Shown here piece after piece: positions 1 to 13,436 of a stretch of DNA of 64,000 nucleotides. Positions within the stretch are counted from its first letter, which is position 1. The number at the start of each line of letters is the position of its first letter. The notes beneath the pieces are model-generated. The model saw only the letters and a program-made list of their open reading frames with translations, did no database searches and was not told the DNA's origin. The position numbers and the translations under genes were made by a program. Source of the DNA: Echinochloa phyllopogon (taxonomy: Eukaryota; Streptophyta; Magnoliopsida; Poales; Poaceae); NCBI GenBank assembly GCA_033239725.1, contig BTCW01000003.1, positions 5,367,501 through 5,431,500 of the forward strand. Reading direction: 5' to 3'.

Positions 1-1363
1 TCGCTCGAACGCTTAGAGATCGGCGTCGAGGTCTTGGGCAAGCTCACCGTTGATGCGCCGGAGCTTGTCCGGTTGGTGGCTGCCGGCTGCCTTCACGTTC
101 ACGACCGCAACTCTCAGAGCACCGCGCACATTGTGGCACCGAAGCTCGCTGAGTTGATCTGGCACCATGCCTATGACTCGCGCTATCATCAGATCGATGG
201 GTGCCATCTGCAAAGGTTGGAGGTGAAGCCGTTCTACGGATATGTTAGCTTCTGGAAGCTGACAGAGCGGGTTGTGCCTACTGCGGCTTTGTTCCAACGA
301 TTCGACACTCTAGACGAACTGCACCTGGATGTCTCAATTATTCCTCAGGTGTGACCATGACCACTCTTATAATCTAGCTTCCTCTCTTTTGCAGAACTCT
401 TATACTACAACAAATTAATTAAAACTCCAAATTATTAAATGAAGGGATTTCTTCTTGTCATCTTCTACCACAAATTAATTAAAACTGCTGATGTTCTCCT
501 GTCATGAGATGTGTAAAATCGATTCTTACTTCTGTCATGTTCGTTTCATTTTTTTTTGGTCGTCAGTACAAGGTCTATCACGAAGAGTTTTTCAAGGACA
601 CTATAAAGCTTCCGAAGTGCAAGGCCTTGAAAATACGATTGGGACAGAGAGTGGAAGGTCACCCTTTTGTGTCCATCGTCATACTGCATCTCCTCCGCAA
701 CTGTGCTGGTGTAAGCAGGGTGGATATTGAGTTGCCCATGACGGTGGTATGTATGATTGCTATTATCTCTGCTACATATTCTTGCATAATGATCCATAAC
801 TCTGGAATATGCAAGAATCCATACAGAGTTATGTCTGCTACATATTCTTGCTATGAATTCTTGCTACTCTGGAATAATTCTTGCTATAAATCTCTGCTAG
901 TACGTAAAAAGCTTCAAAGAAACAAAAAATCCATACAACTCTAACCTATGTATGCATATTCTTAATTTCGTTATATGTGTTTTTCTTAACTTTTTAATAC
1001 CTTTTTTTATCATTGCAGTACAAGGATCATGCATGTAGCAACTCGTATTGTCCTTGCAGTCTGTGGGAGAACCAGTGTATGGATGACATCGTCCTGGATT
1101 CCCTTGAAGAGTTGAACATCAGTTGGTTGACAGGGGCCGATCATGAGGTGAACTTGGTAAGGCACCTACTGACTAGGTGCCACAAAAGGGTGTCCATTCG
1201 TGTGACATTACATGTTTTATACACCTTGAGGGAGGAGACGTGCCAGAAGATCGCCGGTTGTTTCTTTCAGCGAGATACAAGGGTTGAATTCCATGGTCAC
1301 TTCAATGGAAGGCACGGGAGCCGTGTATACATGGGGAGTCTGTCCTCGTCTTGCAAAAGATAA
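1..1363 (+). CDS. F-box/LRR/FBD-type protein, 3' part (partial at left edge)
   Basis: Three exons join in phase 0: 1-348 (donor CAG/GTGTGA), 567-746 (acceptor CGTCAG, donor G/GTATGT) and 1019-1363 (acceptor TTGCAG, stop TAA). The frame is open to position 1, so the F-box and first LRRs lie outside the window. The visible part has degenerate leucine-rich repeats (LERLEIGVEVLGKL, DTLDELHLDVS). The last exon has the Cys-rich CSNSYCPC stretch, then LEELNISWLTGADHEVNLVRH, which matches the FBD-like tail of grass F-box/LRR proteins, where a short Cys cluster precedes a 'G..HE..LV..L' block. Family knowledge: such proteins are candidate substrate receptors of SCF ubiquitin ligases; the substrate is unknown. 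I see no frameshift. Assignment to the superfamily is fairly sure; the exact subfamily is not. Confidence 0.75.
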
Positions 1364-2721
1364 CTCTTGTGGCAAATTATGCCATGAAATTAATTTGGAT
1401 ACGTACGGCATCTGAAATATGCCATGGTAAGGTCTAACAGTTACAGAGCGAGGGCAAGCTGAGATTTGTCTGGTAGATCATCCGATCCTTTTGATAATTT
1501 AAACCCAAGTTTGGTTTGGTCATTGGTATGGATAGAACTGTTTTTTGGTTTATATCAACGTGTAGGGACGGGCGTCTGGGCTGGATTTGGACAGAAAACG
1601 GGAAAGTGATACTATTGGTAACAGCATTCTACAGAAGACAGGCGCCACCTCTTTAATGTATTGAATAATGGAAATGGCATCCAAATAAGCTAATTAGTTC
1701 CGCTTCAAGTGGTAAACGGTGGTGCTCAAACTTTTGTAAAGATTCACTAGTCTATTTCAATTACCTTTTGTGCTTGTACAGTTTTCTTTGTCAGAAGGAA
1801 ATGCTCACAAACAGATTCAGAAGCTAGTAAATTAATTTACAAGAAATCTGTCGTTCTTCAGTTTGTACATACTACAGAGACAACTGAAGAACAACTAACA
1901 ATTAAGGCTCCGAGCGAACAAGAAACAAGACTAAACATTACTTTGAAATGCACAAATTTGTGAGCGTTCTGTTTGTACATCGCCATAATTCAACCTGTCA
2001 TTTCTATACACGCATAACTCCGGCTTTATCAGTGAAAATGTTTGCTGATTTGTAGAATTGTAGCCCCTCCGCTCCCTTGCCGAGGGCATCGAACGGCTGC
2101 AGGTCAATTATTCAAGCTGACCACAAGTCACAACTGCATCCAGTCTCGGTCCCGCCATACCACGACCAGGAGCCCGGACAGACTTCACTAAAATACGACA
2201 GTGCCAGAATGTTCAAACTCACTCAGATCAAATAAGCTCCGAAGATCCAAACAGGCCAGATTACGTTTGTTTTTCTCTAAGATTTCTGACAGTATTCACG
2301 TAAAATCCATCAGGTAACCATTTGCACCGTGCGGCAGACATGGGATAACAGTGTGAACACAAACAATGACCAGACCCTTGTGAGAAACGATGATTTGGCA
2401 GGCTGGCTGGCTGCAAAGACCGGAATAAGTTTGTAGCAACCCAAATACAATTCTCTACATAACTAATGCTTTATACAGGTACATAAGTCTAGGGGACCTG
2501 AACCACATGTACAGCTCAAATTGAGCGAGACCCAAAAATAAAGGAAAAGGTTACAGATAATGGGAACCCAAAGAATTAAAGTAATTTCGAGGCTCAGCTA
2601 TACATGCGGCACCAATTGTCAAGCCATTTGCGACAATCAACAAGCATTTGAGAGTTCAGCACCGCTAGATCCGCAGCGACAAACATCATGCCACCCAAAC
2701 ATCATGCGCTTCTGGTACTAA
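1364..2721. other. Convergent 3' flanks of the F-box/LRR gene and SEC10
   Basis: No convincing coding region on either strand. The left part should hold the 3' UTR of the F-box/LRR gene (+) and the right part that of SEC10 (-), since the two genes converge here. I saw no transposon termini or tandem repeats. Confidence 0.5.
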
Positions 2722-5700
2722 TCATTCCGCTGTGATATTGTTAAGCATAGAAGCAATTTTGGCCGTCTTATAATCATCCCTCAGCTGAATGAACCTGAAA
2801 TGTAATTCAAATCCCCAAAGTCAGTTCCAAGGACCTAACAAAACCATGATTGATTCCGGAAATATCATTAATTGTTTCTATGCAGACATAACCTCAACGC
2901 GTCCTTCCGAATGCTAGGGGTTCCTTCAAACAGCGATGCTAAACTTTCTGGAGCAACAATAAAGACATTCGCCACACTGCAAATGTACAAGTAAAAGTTA
3001 GTGACATTGGCACAAACATCATGACAAAAACCGCAGATACAGAACTTACATTCCCAGCTGTTCGAACTTCTCATCTATGGATGGTGCATTGAAGCTACGA
3101 ACAAAATCCCCATATTCAGTTATGTCACGTTTCAACCGCAGGCCACCGCTACAATAAAACAAAACAGCACTGTGAAGTAAGGTTCTGCCAAGATAACCAC
3201 TTTGTGATGGCTGGCATGCACAATAGTTATTGCGGTTCATGGCCATTACTTAATTGCATGTTCTTGATCTTGATGTTCCTTGACTTGAATTAGACATGAG
3301 TATTCCATCAATCAAAACTTTGGCAAATATGCACTTCCATGTAATGCATGCATGATGATCAATGAACAAAAATAGTAACCTGGACCTAATCATTGGCTAC
3401 CCACTTGCATCCCTAACACCATAAATCTCTATCGAAGAACAGCAATCTCAAAGGCAACCAGATAGCAAGAAGTGCAAACATCTTCAAAACATTCTTCTAT
3501 GGGTTTGACAACAGAGTTAACTAGTGGCTTCAGCATTTTTCTGAGCTTAATATTGAAAATGCTGAAGCTGAATATCCAATTTATTGATCAGCTTAAGGAA
3601 TAAAAATGTCATGGGAGATTAAAGTGATCACTAATGGACAGCTCAATAGAACAGAATGTTGAGGGTACACTGGAGAGCGCAATAAAGGAGAATGTTGAAT
3701 GGTTGACGAAACATTCTCTTACTGAATTAAGTTGCCTTCATTTGATCAAAAAAGAAAACGAAGAGAAACTATCCAACATTGTAACCCAATCAATTCAAGG
3801 TTGTTTATTAAACCCTTATGTTCAATTAAAAAATTTTAAATATACTTGATGAATCTAAAATTATTGAATCTTGCTGATAAAATATGGATGCAAAATATCA
3901 CAGTAGTAAAAAAACAAATCCAGAAAAAAAAAACTGATTTGAAGACATAGTTAAGAACCAGAAACCAAAAAAAGGACAGAAATTTATTTGTTTGGAAATG
4001 GTAGATGAGTACCTGGGACTAAATGTGAACTTCTGCCAGTGATTAAGCAGCCCCTTGTGCATGCGATTTCCCTAAAGGACAGGTCAGGTTATTGGCAATA
4101 CAATATTGCATAAAATATCAGAACCAGCATTCACAATTACCAATATGAATATTGGTAATAGTATTTTTCTAGAAAAATATCAGCAATAGCACACATGTAA
4201 GCAGCAGTTCGCTCAAATACTTACAGAGTTCACTTTTAATATATTCCTTTAGTAAATCAAACAGTAAGTCCTGAACTTGCAGATCAAGTCTTGCAAGTTG
4301 CAACACTAGGTATTTGGTTCCTCAAACTTGAACAAATGTGTTTGTGAGGCCCAATTTCCACCCATCTAGTTTCTCTATTTCAACTGACACCTACTGGACA
4401 TACGAACAAGTATGAAAGCCAGATCATGCTGCTGCTGCCTTCACTGCCCAAATAGTGAAGCATCCATGACAAACTCGGGTGAGTAGCAGCCATCACCACT
4501 CATCTACAGTTGGTGCTCAGTAAATGTTCTGTGCAAGCAACTGAGCGGTGATGCCACCTGTGCATCAATCTGGTGTGCATATGTGAGGTGGAAGTGAAAC
4601 GCTTGACAGGCATGCTGGCAGTTGACTAAGCTACACATAAAAGCAGGGAATTCTCCTGCCACTAACACCGTGTGCGTCCTTACCAGCGAAACCGAAGGCA
4701 TGGCGCCAAACATGTCACTGAGTGCATGCCACCAAGGAAAAATTCTTCCTCAGCTTGCAGAAGGAACAACGGGGAACTGCTCGTGGGAACACATGAGCAG
4801 GGTGGCAAAGTAGCATCAGTATCAAAGCCCACACAGAGCACCATAAAGGAGGGGTGTTGCCACGTCTATGCTGCATCAAACACGTACTGCCAGCATATCC
4901 AGTTGAACCACATTTACAAGTTTGGGGACCTAAATATACGGTTTTCAAGTTCAAAGACCTGCTTGAGCCACTCGAGCAGGTGTACCCTGTACTGAAAACT
5001 CCCACACAAGATGGCGTGCAGAAAAGGAAATTTCTAGACAGCCTTACCCTTGAAAAATTTGCAAAGAGGCTGATTCAAATCCATGACCTCCAGGACACAA
5101 GTGGAGACTCTACCACTGCGCCAGCCCACCATTCAGTGAAATTAACTTTGTATATATCTTCTGTACCCCACATAAATCCGATATCCTGTAACTACAATTA
5201 ACCATTTCCTACTTGCAATAAAGTACATAGGAAGACCTAATGACAAAAGCATTGCTGTGCTTGTGCAGTCATTAGAAGAAATAATAGATATTTTGCATGA
5301 TCACTGTATTACAGTGCAAAAATGGTCCATTTCCAATGTGTCTTGTAGGATATTAATGTTTCTAACCCTGTTGCTTGGATGGCTGTAATTCACCAGGGAG
5401 AAAAAAAACTGAAAATCAAGGTACGCTATTGGTGACATACCAGCTCAGTCAAAAAGGACTGCTTGTTGAGACCTTCAAGGGCATTGAATGCAACCTCAAG
5501 AACACGAGAGAGATAGGCTACAATCCTGAAATAACCATGAAACATAAGTTAGTTATATTGGACCGTGCTAAATTTTAAACGTAGAGCATCTCACCTTATG
5601 CAAGCGTTAGTTGGCCGATGATCTGGTGCAGCTCCATCATCTGGTGTCCGATAATCTGTTGCCTTCTGTTCTGAATACAACAATCTTTCGACCTACAAAG

Positions 5701-8700
5701 CCAAGCCACAAGTATCGTGTTTATGCATCAACACAAACAACTAGTGATGTGGTCCCACATATTTATACAAGGAAAGGAAAAAAGGAGAAAAGGTAGGCAC
5801 CTCAGACATAACAGTATCAATACATTGTAGCAGTCCTTTGTGTGCAGTAGCCTCAACCACTGATACTGCTGACCCCATATCTTCACAAGCAGATGGATGA
5901 GCACCATCAACAGGTAGCAGGAGTCGAGATATGGTATTTGAGAAGTACTACAGAGAAGGAACAGAAAAAGTTCAAGCACAGTTCATTGTCTTCATTTGCT
6001 AGCAGCTAAGGCTGCAAGCTTAAAAATAGCTATCAGCACAGATTACCTGCTGAAGGATAGCAACACTACTAGCACAACGCTGCACGGCAATCATGAAGGA
6101 TCTAAAGCTACTCTCACCAGCAGAAGCTGCCACCTCTGCCTGCAAATATTTCAAACACAGATAAGTCTCCCATACAATGACAGCTTTGGATAGAACCGTA
6201 TTTGACTGCCAAAAATGGACAGTACACTGAAGAAAAGGAAATAAGACTTACTGCAGTAGCAGCAGCAGCCGCCACTCTTCTACTAACACTTGAACCGATG
6301 ACATATCTGTCCCGCTGAGCTGCAGCCTCATTTAAGCTATCTCTAGCTCGATCAAGCCCTTCCGTTAAGTATTGGCTCACCTATAGCAACAAAACTTTGT
6401 CATCTGACAGGCATTAACTTCTATATTATTCATATACTAATGCTTCATGGTTCTTTACTTACTTGATCAAGCAAGCACGCGAATATGGATCTCACGTTAG
6501 CTGCAACTGTAGTAGGCTGCAAAGATATTACTTTGAATTAGTCCAGTCAGAACAGCAGTTGACAAGGTATATGGACTTATTAACAAATTTACATATAAGA
6601 AAAAAAATCATGTGGCTTTTTCCACCAAACCAGCAGGACAGCTGCCTGTCATTGTATTAAGGAGAAATAAAGAAGCAATTACAAAAATCAAACAGAAAAC
6701 ACATACAAAGAAAAATACTACCCAGTTCAGATCGACACACCTACAGCATAAAATTCCCAATCAAAGACTTCAGAATTTATGGTGGAAATAGTTGGAGAGT
6801 GAAGGACCTTGGCATCTATTTATCACACCACATATTCAAGTGTAACAAATACAGAACATTTTTACCAGGTAATATAGTCAAAGTCAGCAACAGACTCTAA
6901 TTGAAACCATCAAGCGTAAGAAATCACTATACATAAACACAAGTAATGCAGGAAAGAAATGGCTAGGTGGATCTGTTCAACCTGAGAAAACAACAGCGTG
7001 CATCTGGCTATGGCTTCCTCATTCCAGCGAACAAATTCTGTTACTACAGTGACAGATATCAGTTGCTGTGGTGATGTAGTCAAAGATGCACCTTTTGCAC
7101 GTCCGATTGAGCCAGTTGACTCAGATTGTTGCTTAGCCTCAGCTCTCAGTTCAGCCATCTGCACAGCAGTTACTTTTATAATATAGGTACTTGAAATGAT
7201 TTTTTTATGCAGAAACAATACTTGAAATCATTGCATTTTACAATACATAACCTTTGACTGATATAGCTGCCTAAGTGATGCCTGCTCAAATTCTGTGTAC
7301 TCGTCCTTGTGAGCAACATATATGGATTCAGTGAGACCTAAAAAAACAAAAAAGGAAATCATAATGACAACCAACAAATCTGCTTACAAAATGTTAACGG
7401 ATGCTACTCACTACTCAGACTTATGAATTGAACCACTTAAGTGATGAACCAATAGTCCATCCAAAATAAATGACTACTGTGTCAAAAGTAATCAAAATTG
7501 TTAATCACAGTACAAATATGAATTAAAGTTTTGGTATTAACTAATAATGCTCCATGCATGTATCATCTAACTCATCACCCATATTCAACTCCAGTATACA
7601 AACAGCACTTGTAAAGACATGTATCCCTTTTACGATGAGCCAAAATAATTCAGATTCAGTCATGGATCAAAAGTAGCAATATAATTATACAAAATGTACA
7701 ATGACATAGCATGAATCTATAACATGGAATAACGAAAGATGAAAAGAAGAAAATTTTTATGAAACGCAAGAAATACCTTCAATATCCAAATCCCCACAAC
7801 CAATAGATTGCAAATCCTTGGCCAGTTCTTTTGTTTTGTCATATGCAACTGCCAGAATTCTTAGATACTGCCATTTTAATTTGACATCAGCGAGGCATCA
7901 TACTTGAATGATGTATCGGCAAAAAACTACAATGGATATATTATAGAGCACAACACTTACTTGTAGAAGGCCTCCTTCTTCTAGAGAAGGCAAACTACCA
8001 AGAGAGGGCTTTATCAAAATTCTATCAAGAATAGTTGATACCCTTTGTTCTAGCACTCGCTGAAAAGCAAAGTACAATAGTCAACCTATTTTATGATTCA
8101 CAGCAAGCACACAGACTGGAGTGCCATTTAAAAAAACATACCTGCACAAGAATTGCCATGACCTCATTTGGAGAAGGAAAGACAGCCGTTATTGTAGTTG
8201 CCTCTCTCCTCACAGTATCTGAACAGAAGTAAAATATATCAGATCGCTGAAAGTAAAAAAATCATTCCATTAAAAAAAAATCATCAGAGTACAGATTTTG
8301 AACAGAGATTGTAAAAAGATCATCTGCAATACCTGCAATTTCCTTGTACAATGTAGAGAGACCCTCCGCAATATAATTGGAGTCAGCTTGCAGCCCCTCA
8401 TCGCCCAGAACAACTTGAATATCAGTGTTCATAATGTCCACATCAATAAACATTGGCCGTGTTGCAACATAGTGTTGCATAGCACTGGTTCCCCGATTGA
8501 ACTGCAAACAATGTAACATGAAAGAGTATATTTTAAAGTAATCCATTGAAATTAATAGAGAAAATCAAATGCTTGCATAGACTAGCACCAACCCTTAGAC
8601 TTGACGGGTACAAAAGCTTAAACCGGGACCGAAAAGCAAGCTAATGTTCAGCCTTAGCTAATAAGCTCAAGTTCCTTTCCACAAAAGTTACTCATGTGGC

Positions 8701-11700
8701 TCTTGAACTTGCAGCCTTGCAGGGGTGTATAATTTAGTTTGATCCAGTTAGCCTTTTAGGCATATCTAGCAAGCACGTTGCCTAAGCTACATATTCAAGA
8801 CCAGACACAATTTCTTCCCCACTTCTATTGCATAAATGCTCACAATTTTCTAACTCGCAAGTCCTAGTTCACCATCATATATGTAAGGCCGTTAGAAACA
8901 TCAAACCCATATTTTCAGCTATATCGTCAACAATTTCAAAACAAGTGGGTCCACATTAGCCTCCTCCAATATTCAATCCAAGAACTTAATGGCAAAATAT
9001 AAACCAGGTGGTTTTTACATCTATCATAGAATTCACTCATATAAGAATTCATGGAATTCTACATTAATACCCATGAGAAGATTTTGCTGCTGCTGCTGCT
9101 AATGTTCTGTTAGAATGGAATATTTCCTTTCAACCAAACAATCTGAGCATGATGAAGTACCCTGTTGCTTGCATAAATGCATACCTGTGACAATATTTTA
9201 GCACATTCTGCCATTGTAGACAACTCTCGTCTCTGTGATGCAGCATCAAACCGAGCCAGCAGTCTATTCTCCAATTCTGCACAAAAAAAGAAAGGATAAT
9301 TCTCCACCCCATACTAACAGAATCTCTATCGAAAAGCTGAAAAGAAGCAAACTGACCGTTACAATAATCTTGAAGATTTGCGACAGCAACCTCCAAACCA
9401 CGGCTTGCATTAGCAGAGCCTACAGCTGATGTTACACCATGTCTACCAACATCCTCCTCGGCAAATGATCCTACATTATCAAAGCATGCAACTACTTGAG
9501 CAACATGCTACTCTTAAATGTGCGAATACACTAGAATTCATCAATATCATGACAAACTGCAAATACTACTGCTTTGCTTGAAAAAATTCTGCTTAGACAT
9601 TATAAATCTCCACCAATGCTGCTAAAAACAGAAGAAAAAGAACAAGAATCACCATATACAAATTAGGAAAATAAATGCACATATCAACTTACTACAATAT
9701 TTTCCTATAAGATATTTATCAACTACATAAGTGTTACTCCTCCCTTTTATATATGACGTTGGGTAGTTCAAAATTGGACTAATCAGCTTCATATATAAAA
9801 GGAAGGAGGGAGTAAGTGATAACCAGCAAAAGGAAAGAAATTAAAAACAGCATAAGAATATGTTGCAGCTCAGCTTACGCAATTTCTGTGCAATTGAAGC
9901 AGCCTCAGCAACATGGCTGTCGTCAGAAAATAAAGGAGAAAGCTCCATAAGGTCCCCAGGTGTGCTGTTGAATTCCATCAGATACTGCAATAGAAGCATA
10001 TTTCAGTTTCAGTTAAATCAGGCCATGCAAAAACATCATCCCATGGAAATAGTTACCATACTAGCATCAAATTAAAACAAGTATATTACCTTGATGAGAT
10101 CTATTGTCTGACTAGCAGTTTCCCTCTGGGATTCTGCACTCTGACAGACAGGAGAAGCAAACATTAAACATTAAAGCAATAAATAAACTTAAACAAAAGA
10201 GTATAGTCACAACCTAAGAATCATCTAACATGTACAGCAATTACAGGCACCAATACCACACAGAGAAATTACCTGTAAATGATCACCGATTTTTGCAGCT
10301 GTTTGCCCAACACTGGATATGCGGGAATCCAACCTAGCAAAGCTATCAAATAGACCATCCACACCTTTCTCGAGCTGGAAAGAATAAAAAACAATTTATA
10401 AGAAAAGAAACATGAGCCACCAGTTCGCTGTCATTTGTTAAAATGTATACAAGAATATACTGATTCAGAGGTGGGCCTTCTCTTAATTAGTTTCCATTGC
10501 CATTTTAAGTTGAATTTCATTAAGACTTCTGGCCTGCTTGAATTGACCAAAGAATATCACTACCTTGCTGCGTGGTAAAACGGAAGAACACCAAGAGGTG
10601 ATAGAATTTACAAAACCACCTAGACCTCCTTGGGTAATGTTCTGATGGATTATAAGCATATGGGGACAAGAAATCAAAGGACTGGAGTATCATCCACTGG
10701 CACTAGCCACAAAATGCCAATTTAAGTCAAGAGAGAATCTCGCACGAAAGCAAAATGGGCAGCAAAATGTAACAATAGATGTCAACGTCATGGAACTGGC
10801 TGGATAATTAACCAACTCAGACTCGGTGGTCCCATGACTGGCATAGATATCTATGTATTCGATTCATAGTCCGGTAGCTCAGTTTCCAAAGTTCATCTAC
10901 TAGTGTTTCCAAAGTTAGCCATATACTCATATAGCACGTAGTACATAACGAATCCCCGCCTTGTTTAGAGTTGTCAAGTAATAATCAGTAAAGGAATCTG
11001 CCCACCAAAATGGGATCTGTTAAGAGCCTCTTCCTGACAGAAAAAGCCTGATGATTAGAGGGCAATCGCCCATGTTGTATTATATTAAGTTGGAGAGAGC
11101 AGGCAGTGTTTTCCCCTCCCAGGGCTTCTCTGTACTGTATATAGCCCATAAAGATGCAACTGACAACTGAAGGCTGACTATTTGGCCGGTTACTCACATG
11201 TTTCCATATCTTTCTTTACAGAATGCCAGTTATTGGTCATTTAAAGAAAAGAAAGAACAAATGGTCTCTCTTGTCGTAACCCTATTCCTCAACCAGAAAG
11301 GTGGACAGCTAAATGCGGCATATTGAATATGGTTAAGACTAAGGTAAGTTCATCGATTTTCCTTCCTTTACGGAAAGGGGTGAACAGAGAGTGTTCCAAG
11401 CCATCATTTATCCACACGAGCGTCTGAGGATCCCAAATAAGGAAAGAAATGACCAAGACATACACGTGAAACAACTCCATCTATATGCTTTAAAGGAATT
11501 TGATTGAGCTTTTCTTTCTGAGCAACAGGTTTCCTATGGTTCTTTGTGGTGTCACCTATACGTATTCATTTACTTATCATTGATAATTATTTTCCTAGAA
11601 CAATACCTATTGCACTAATCATGAACAAATATAAAAACCCCGCAAGCATGGTAACTAACCTCCCCGAGCGTCTTGCGGTGCTTGGTATCCTGCACCGCCA

Positions 11701-12210
11701 CCTCCTTCTTCAGATTCTGGAGCCTCTTATCAATCTGTCAACGAGAAACCAGAAAACATCACGCCATCAGTGCACACAACATCACCAGCCACAAACTCAG
11801 TTCAGCATTCAGAGCCACGGGCAGGAGGGGGAGCGGGACGTGACGGACCTGCCTGCGGAGGTCGACGAGCTCCTTGCACGAGTGCTTGAACAGCCCGAGC
11901 AGCTCGTCGACGGCGGGGAAGACGGGCGGGGCCGCCCCGAGCACGGGCGGCGGCGGCGGCGGCGCGGGCGCGGCGTCGTCCTCCCCGCGGTACTCCGGGA
12001 GGAGCTCGTCCACCAGGCCCCCGAACAGCGCGTCGAACGAGAAGTCCCCCTGCGCCCGCCACAACCGGCACGGTGAGAGCGCAGCACATCGCGGCGGGGA
12101 CGGCCGAATTCGGAACGGAATCGGAGGAGGGGACGGGGAACACCTACCTTGAAGTCCTCGAGGTCGAGGGTGAGGGGGAGCGCGGCGGCGGGGTCGGCGG
12201 CCGTCGGCAT
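2722..12210 (-). CDS. SEC10: Exocyst complex subunit SEC10, complete, 24 coding exons
   Basis: SEC10 is a subunit of the octameric exocyst, which tethers secretory vesicles to the plasma membrane. Coding exons (high to low): 12148-12210, 11849-12049, 11660-11734, 10273-10374, 10090-10140, 9879-9984, 9357-9470, 9185-9276, 8333-8501, 8142-8218, 7961-8059, 7777-7867, 7252-7337, 6982-7158, 6463-6516, 6252-6380, 6047-6139, 5801-5947, 5595-5692, 5441-5525, 4013-4071, 3050-3148, 2893-2976, 2722-2794. Every intron is GT-AG and all phases agree, giving 807 codons plus TGA, close to other plant SEC10 proteins. Landmarks are DLEDFKGDFSFDALFG at residues ~16-31, FDSFARLDSRISSVGQTAAK in exon 4, the ELENRLLARFDAASQRR coiled-coil block, FVRWNEEAI, and GGLRLKRD near the C-terminus. 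The start is the first ATG of the GC-rich first exon. No lesion was seen, so it is probably functional. Confidence 0.96.
4289..4962. repeat. Foldback/MITE-like inverted repeat in SEC10 intron 20
   Basis: Intron 20 (4072-5440) is the longest in SEC10. A left arm at about 4289-4345 and a right arm at about 4903-4962 are imperfect reverse complements over some 55 bases. Both contain CTTG..AAC..TTG then a 'TATTTGGTTCC/TATTTAGGTCC' block, CAAACTTG and AATGTG. The ~560 bases between are ordinary intron-like DNA with no gene. This fits a decayed non-autonomous DNA transposon. I could not fix exact termini or a target duplication, so the outer limits are uncertain. Confidence 0.45.
9735..9814. mobile_element. 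Stowaway-type MITE in SEC10 intron 6
   Basis: An 80-bp element bounded by TA dinucleotides. The left end is CTCCTCCCTTTTATATATGA and the right end reads in reverse CTCCCTCCTTCCTTTTATATATGA, so the terminal inverted repeats cover most of the element. The CTCCCTCC terminus and TA target are hallmarks of Stowaway (Tc1/mariner-related) MITEs in grasses. It lies inside intron 6 (9471-9878) and touches no splice site. Confidence 0.85.
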
Positions 12211-12440
12211 GGCGGCCCGACGGCGGAGATCTGGGCGGGGGTTCCCTTCGCTTCCCTTCTCCGAGGCGGGGCGGGGCGTCGGAATGGAATGCCGGCGGTT
12301 TGCGTTTGTTCGATCTGGGGGCGGACGGAAACAACACAATGGAAAGGAAGGACAGGAAAGAAAAGGAATACCAGACAGGGGCTAGACGAGGCTTATTAGA
12401 GGAGGAGACATGCAGTGGGATTAATCTTTCCACGTGAGTC
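12211..12440 (-). promoter_or_regulatory. SEC10 5' UTR and proximal promoter with G-box
   Basis: The ~230 bases upstream of the SEC10 ATG are GC-rich near the gene and then turn AT-rich, typical of a grass 5' UTR and core promoter. A palindromic G-box CACGTG lies at 12431-12436, about 220 bases before the ATG. I could not assign a transcription start or a clear TATA box. Confidence 0.35.
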
Positions 12441-13436
12441 CTGGTTTTGTTGTAAGTACTGGGCAGTACGTTTCCTATCGTAGCTGTTTTTTCTTCTGGT
12501 CCAAAAAAATTAGTAAACCCGCCCTGCAGCGAATCCTGGAAGAACGGTGGGATGGGATCAGGGCTACGACGATGTTCCGGATCACGATTGAAATCGACCC
12601 AGGTCTAGTTCGACTACGTTTCTCAACTAATTTCGGTTTGGAGTCCTGGACGGTATGTTGTGGGTACGTGGGGTGGGTAAAGAAATTGCATGGTGAGAAA
12701 AGTAATACATAAAACGGCAAAAACTCGCTAGAAACGTCGTTTTTAAAAAACTTTCCACGTCGTTTCTATCGTTGCACCTGGCATGTGGGCCCTCCATGAG
12801 GGGTGGGTAGGATTTTTTTGGGTGAGAAGCGTTTTCAAAAGTACTGGATCCTTATAGTATATATATATAATATATATATAGACTCAAAAAATTTTCATAT
12901 AGGATCTGTCCTAGGTTCTATGTTTTATTTTTACCTTATTTGATTTTGGTTGGATTTCTATTTCACGGGAATTTGTGAGATTAAGAACTTGACTGAAACT
13001 TTATGGCGTGGTGTGCAAGCATATAATTTTGCAATGTTAGACTCAAGTTATTTTTGTGAGATACAAATTTGATGGATTTTGGAAAAAAACATGGTTTATG
13101 GTTTTCATTCTTTTTACACACTTTTATCTGTTCTTTTTTTGTTTCATAATTCATACACTTACAAAGTCGAGTTTGTTATTCTACTCCTATATTTTTCTAT
13201 TTTTCTATGGCCGCTTCCACGTTTCCAATTAATTATCTAGTCTTATATATTTTGAGGGTCATTCACTATTTCACCGAGAAGAGAGTTTCCAGCTAATATG
13301 TTTCACTTTGTTGTAGAATACTATATTTTAAGCCACTACTCGGTGTGTTCAATCTATTCAATTGTATAGGTACCCTTTAAGCATTCAAATCAAGGCGTTT
13401 GATTAGATGGATAGTTGTGCCAACTTCATTGTCAAA
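12441..13436. other. Intergenic spacer between SEC10 and the Helitron
   Basis: AT-rich DNA with no gene. It holds a (TA)n tract at 12858-12880, interrupted once, and a small inverted repeat (TAGAAACG at 12729-12736, CGTTTCTA at 12761-12768). Distal SEC10 promoter sequence probably lies in the left part. Confidence 0.45.

Noticed and set aside
11289..11480. Minus-strand open frame in SEC10 intron 3, considered as an organelle DNA insertion
   Set aside because: I could not match it to a chloroplast or mitochondrial gene; short and unsupported.
11874..12399. Plus-strand open frames over the SEC10 first exons
   Set aside because: They come from GC-rich codon bias antisense to confirmed SEC10 exons 1 and 2 and its 5' UTR, and have no family similarity.
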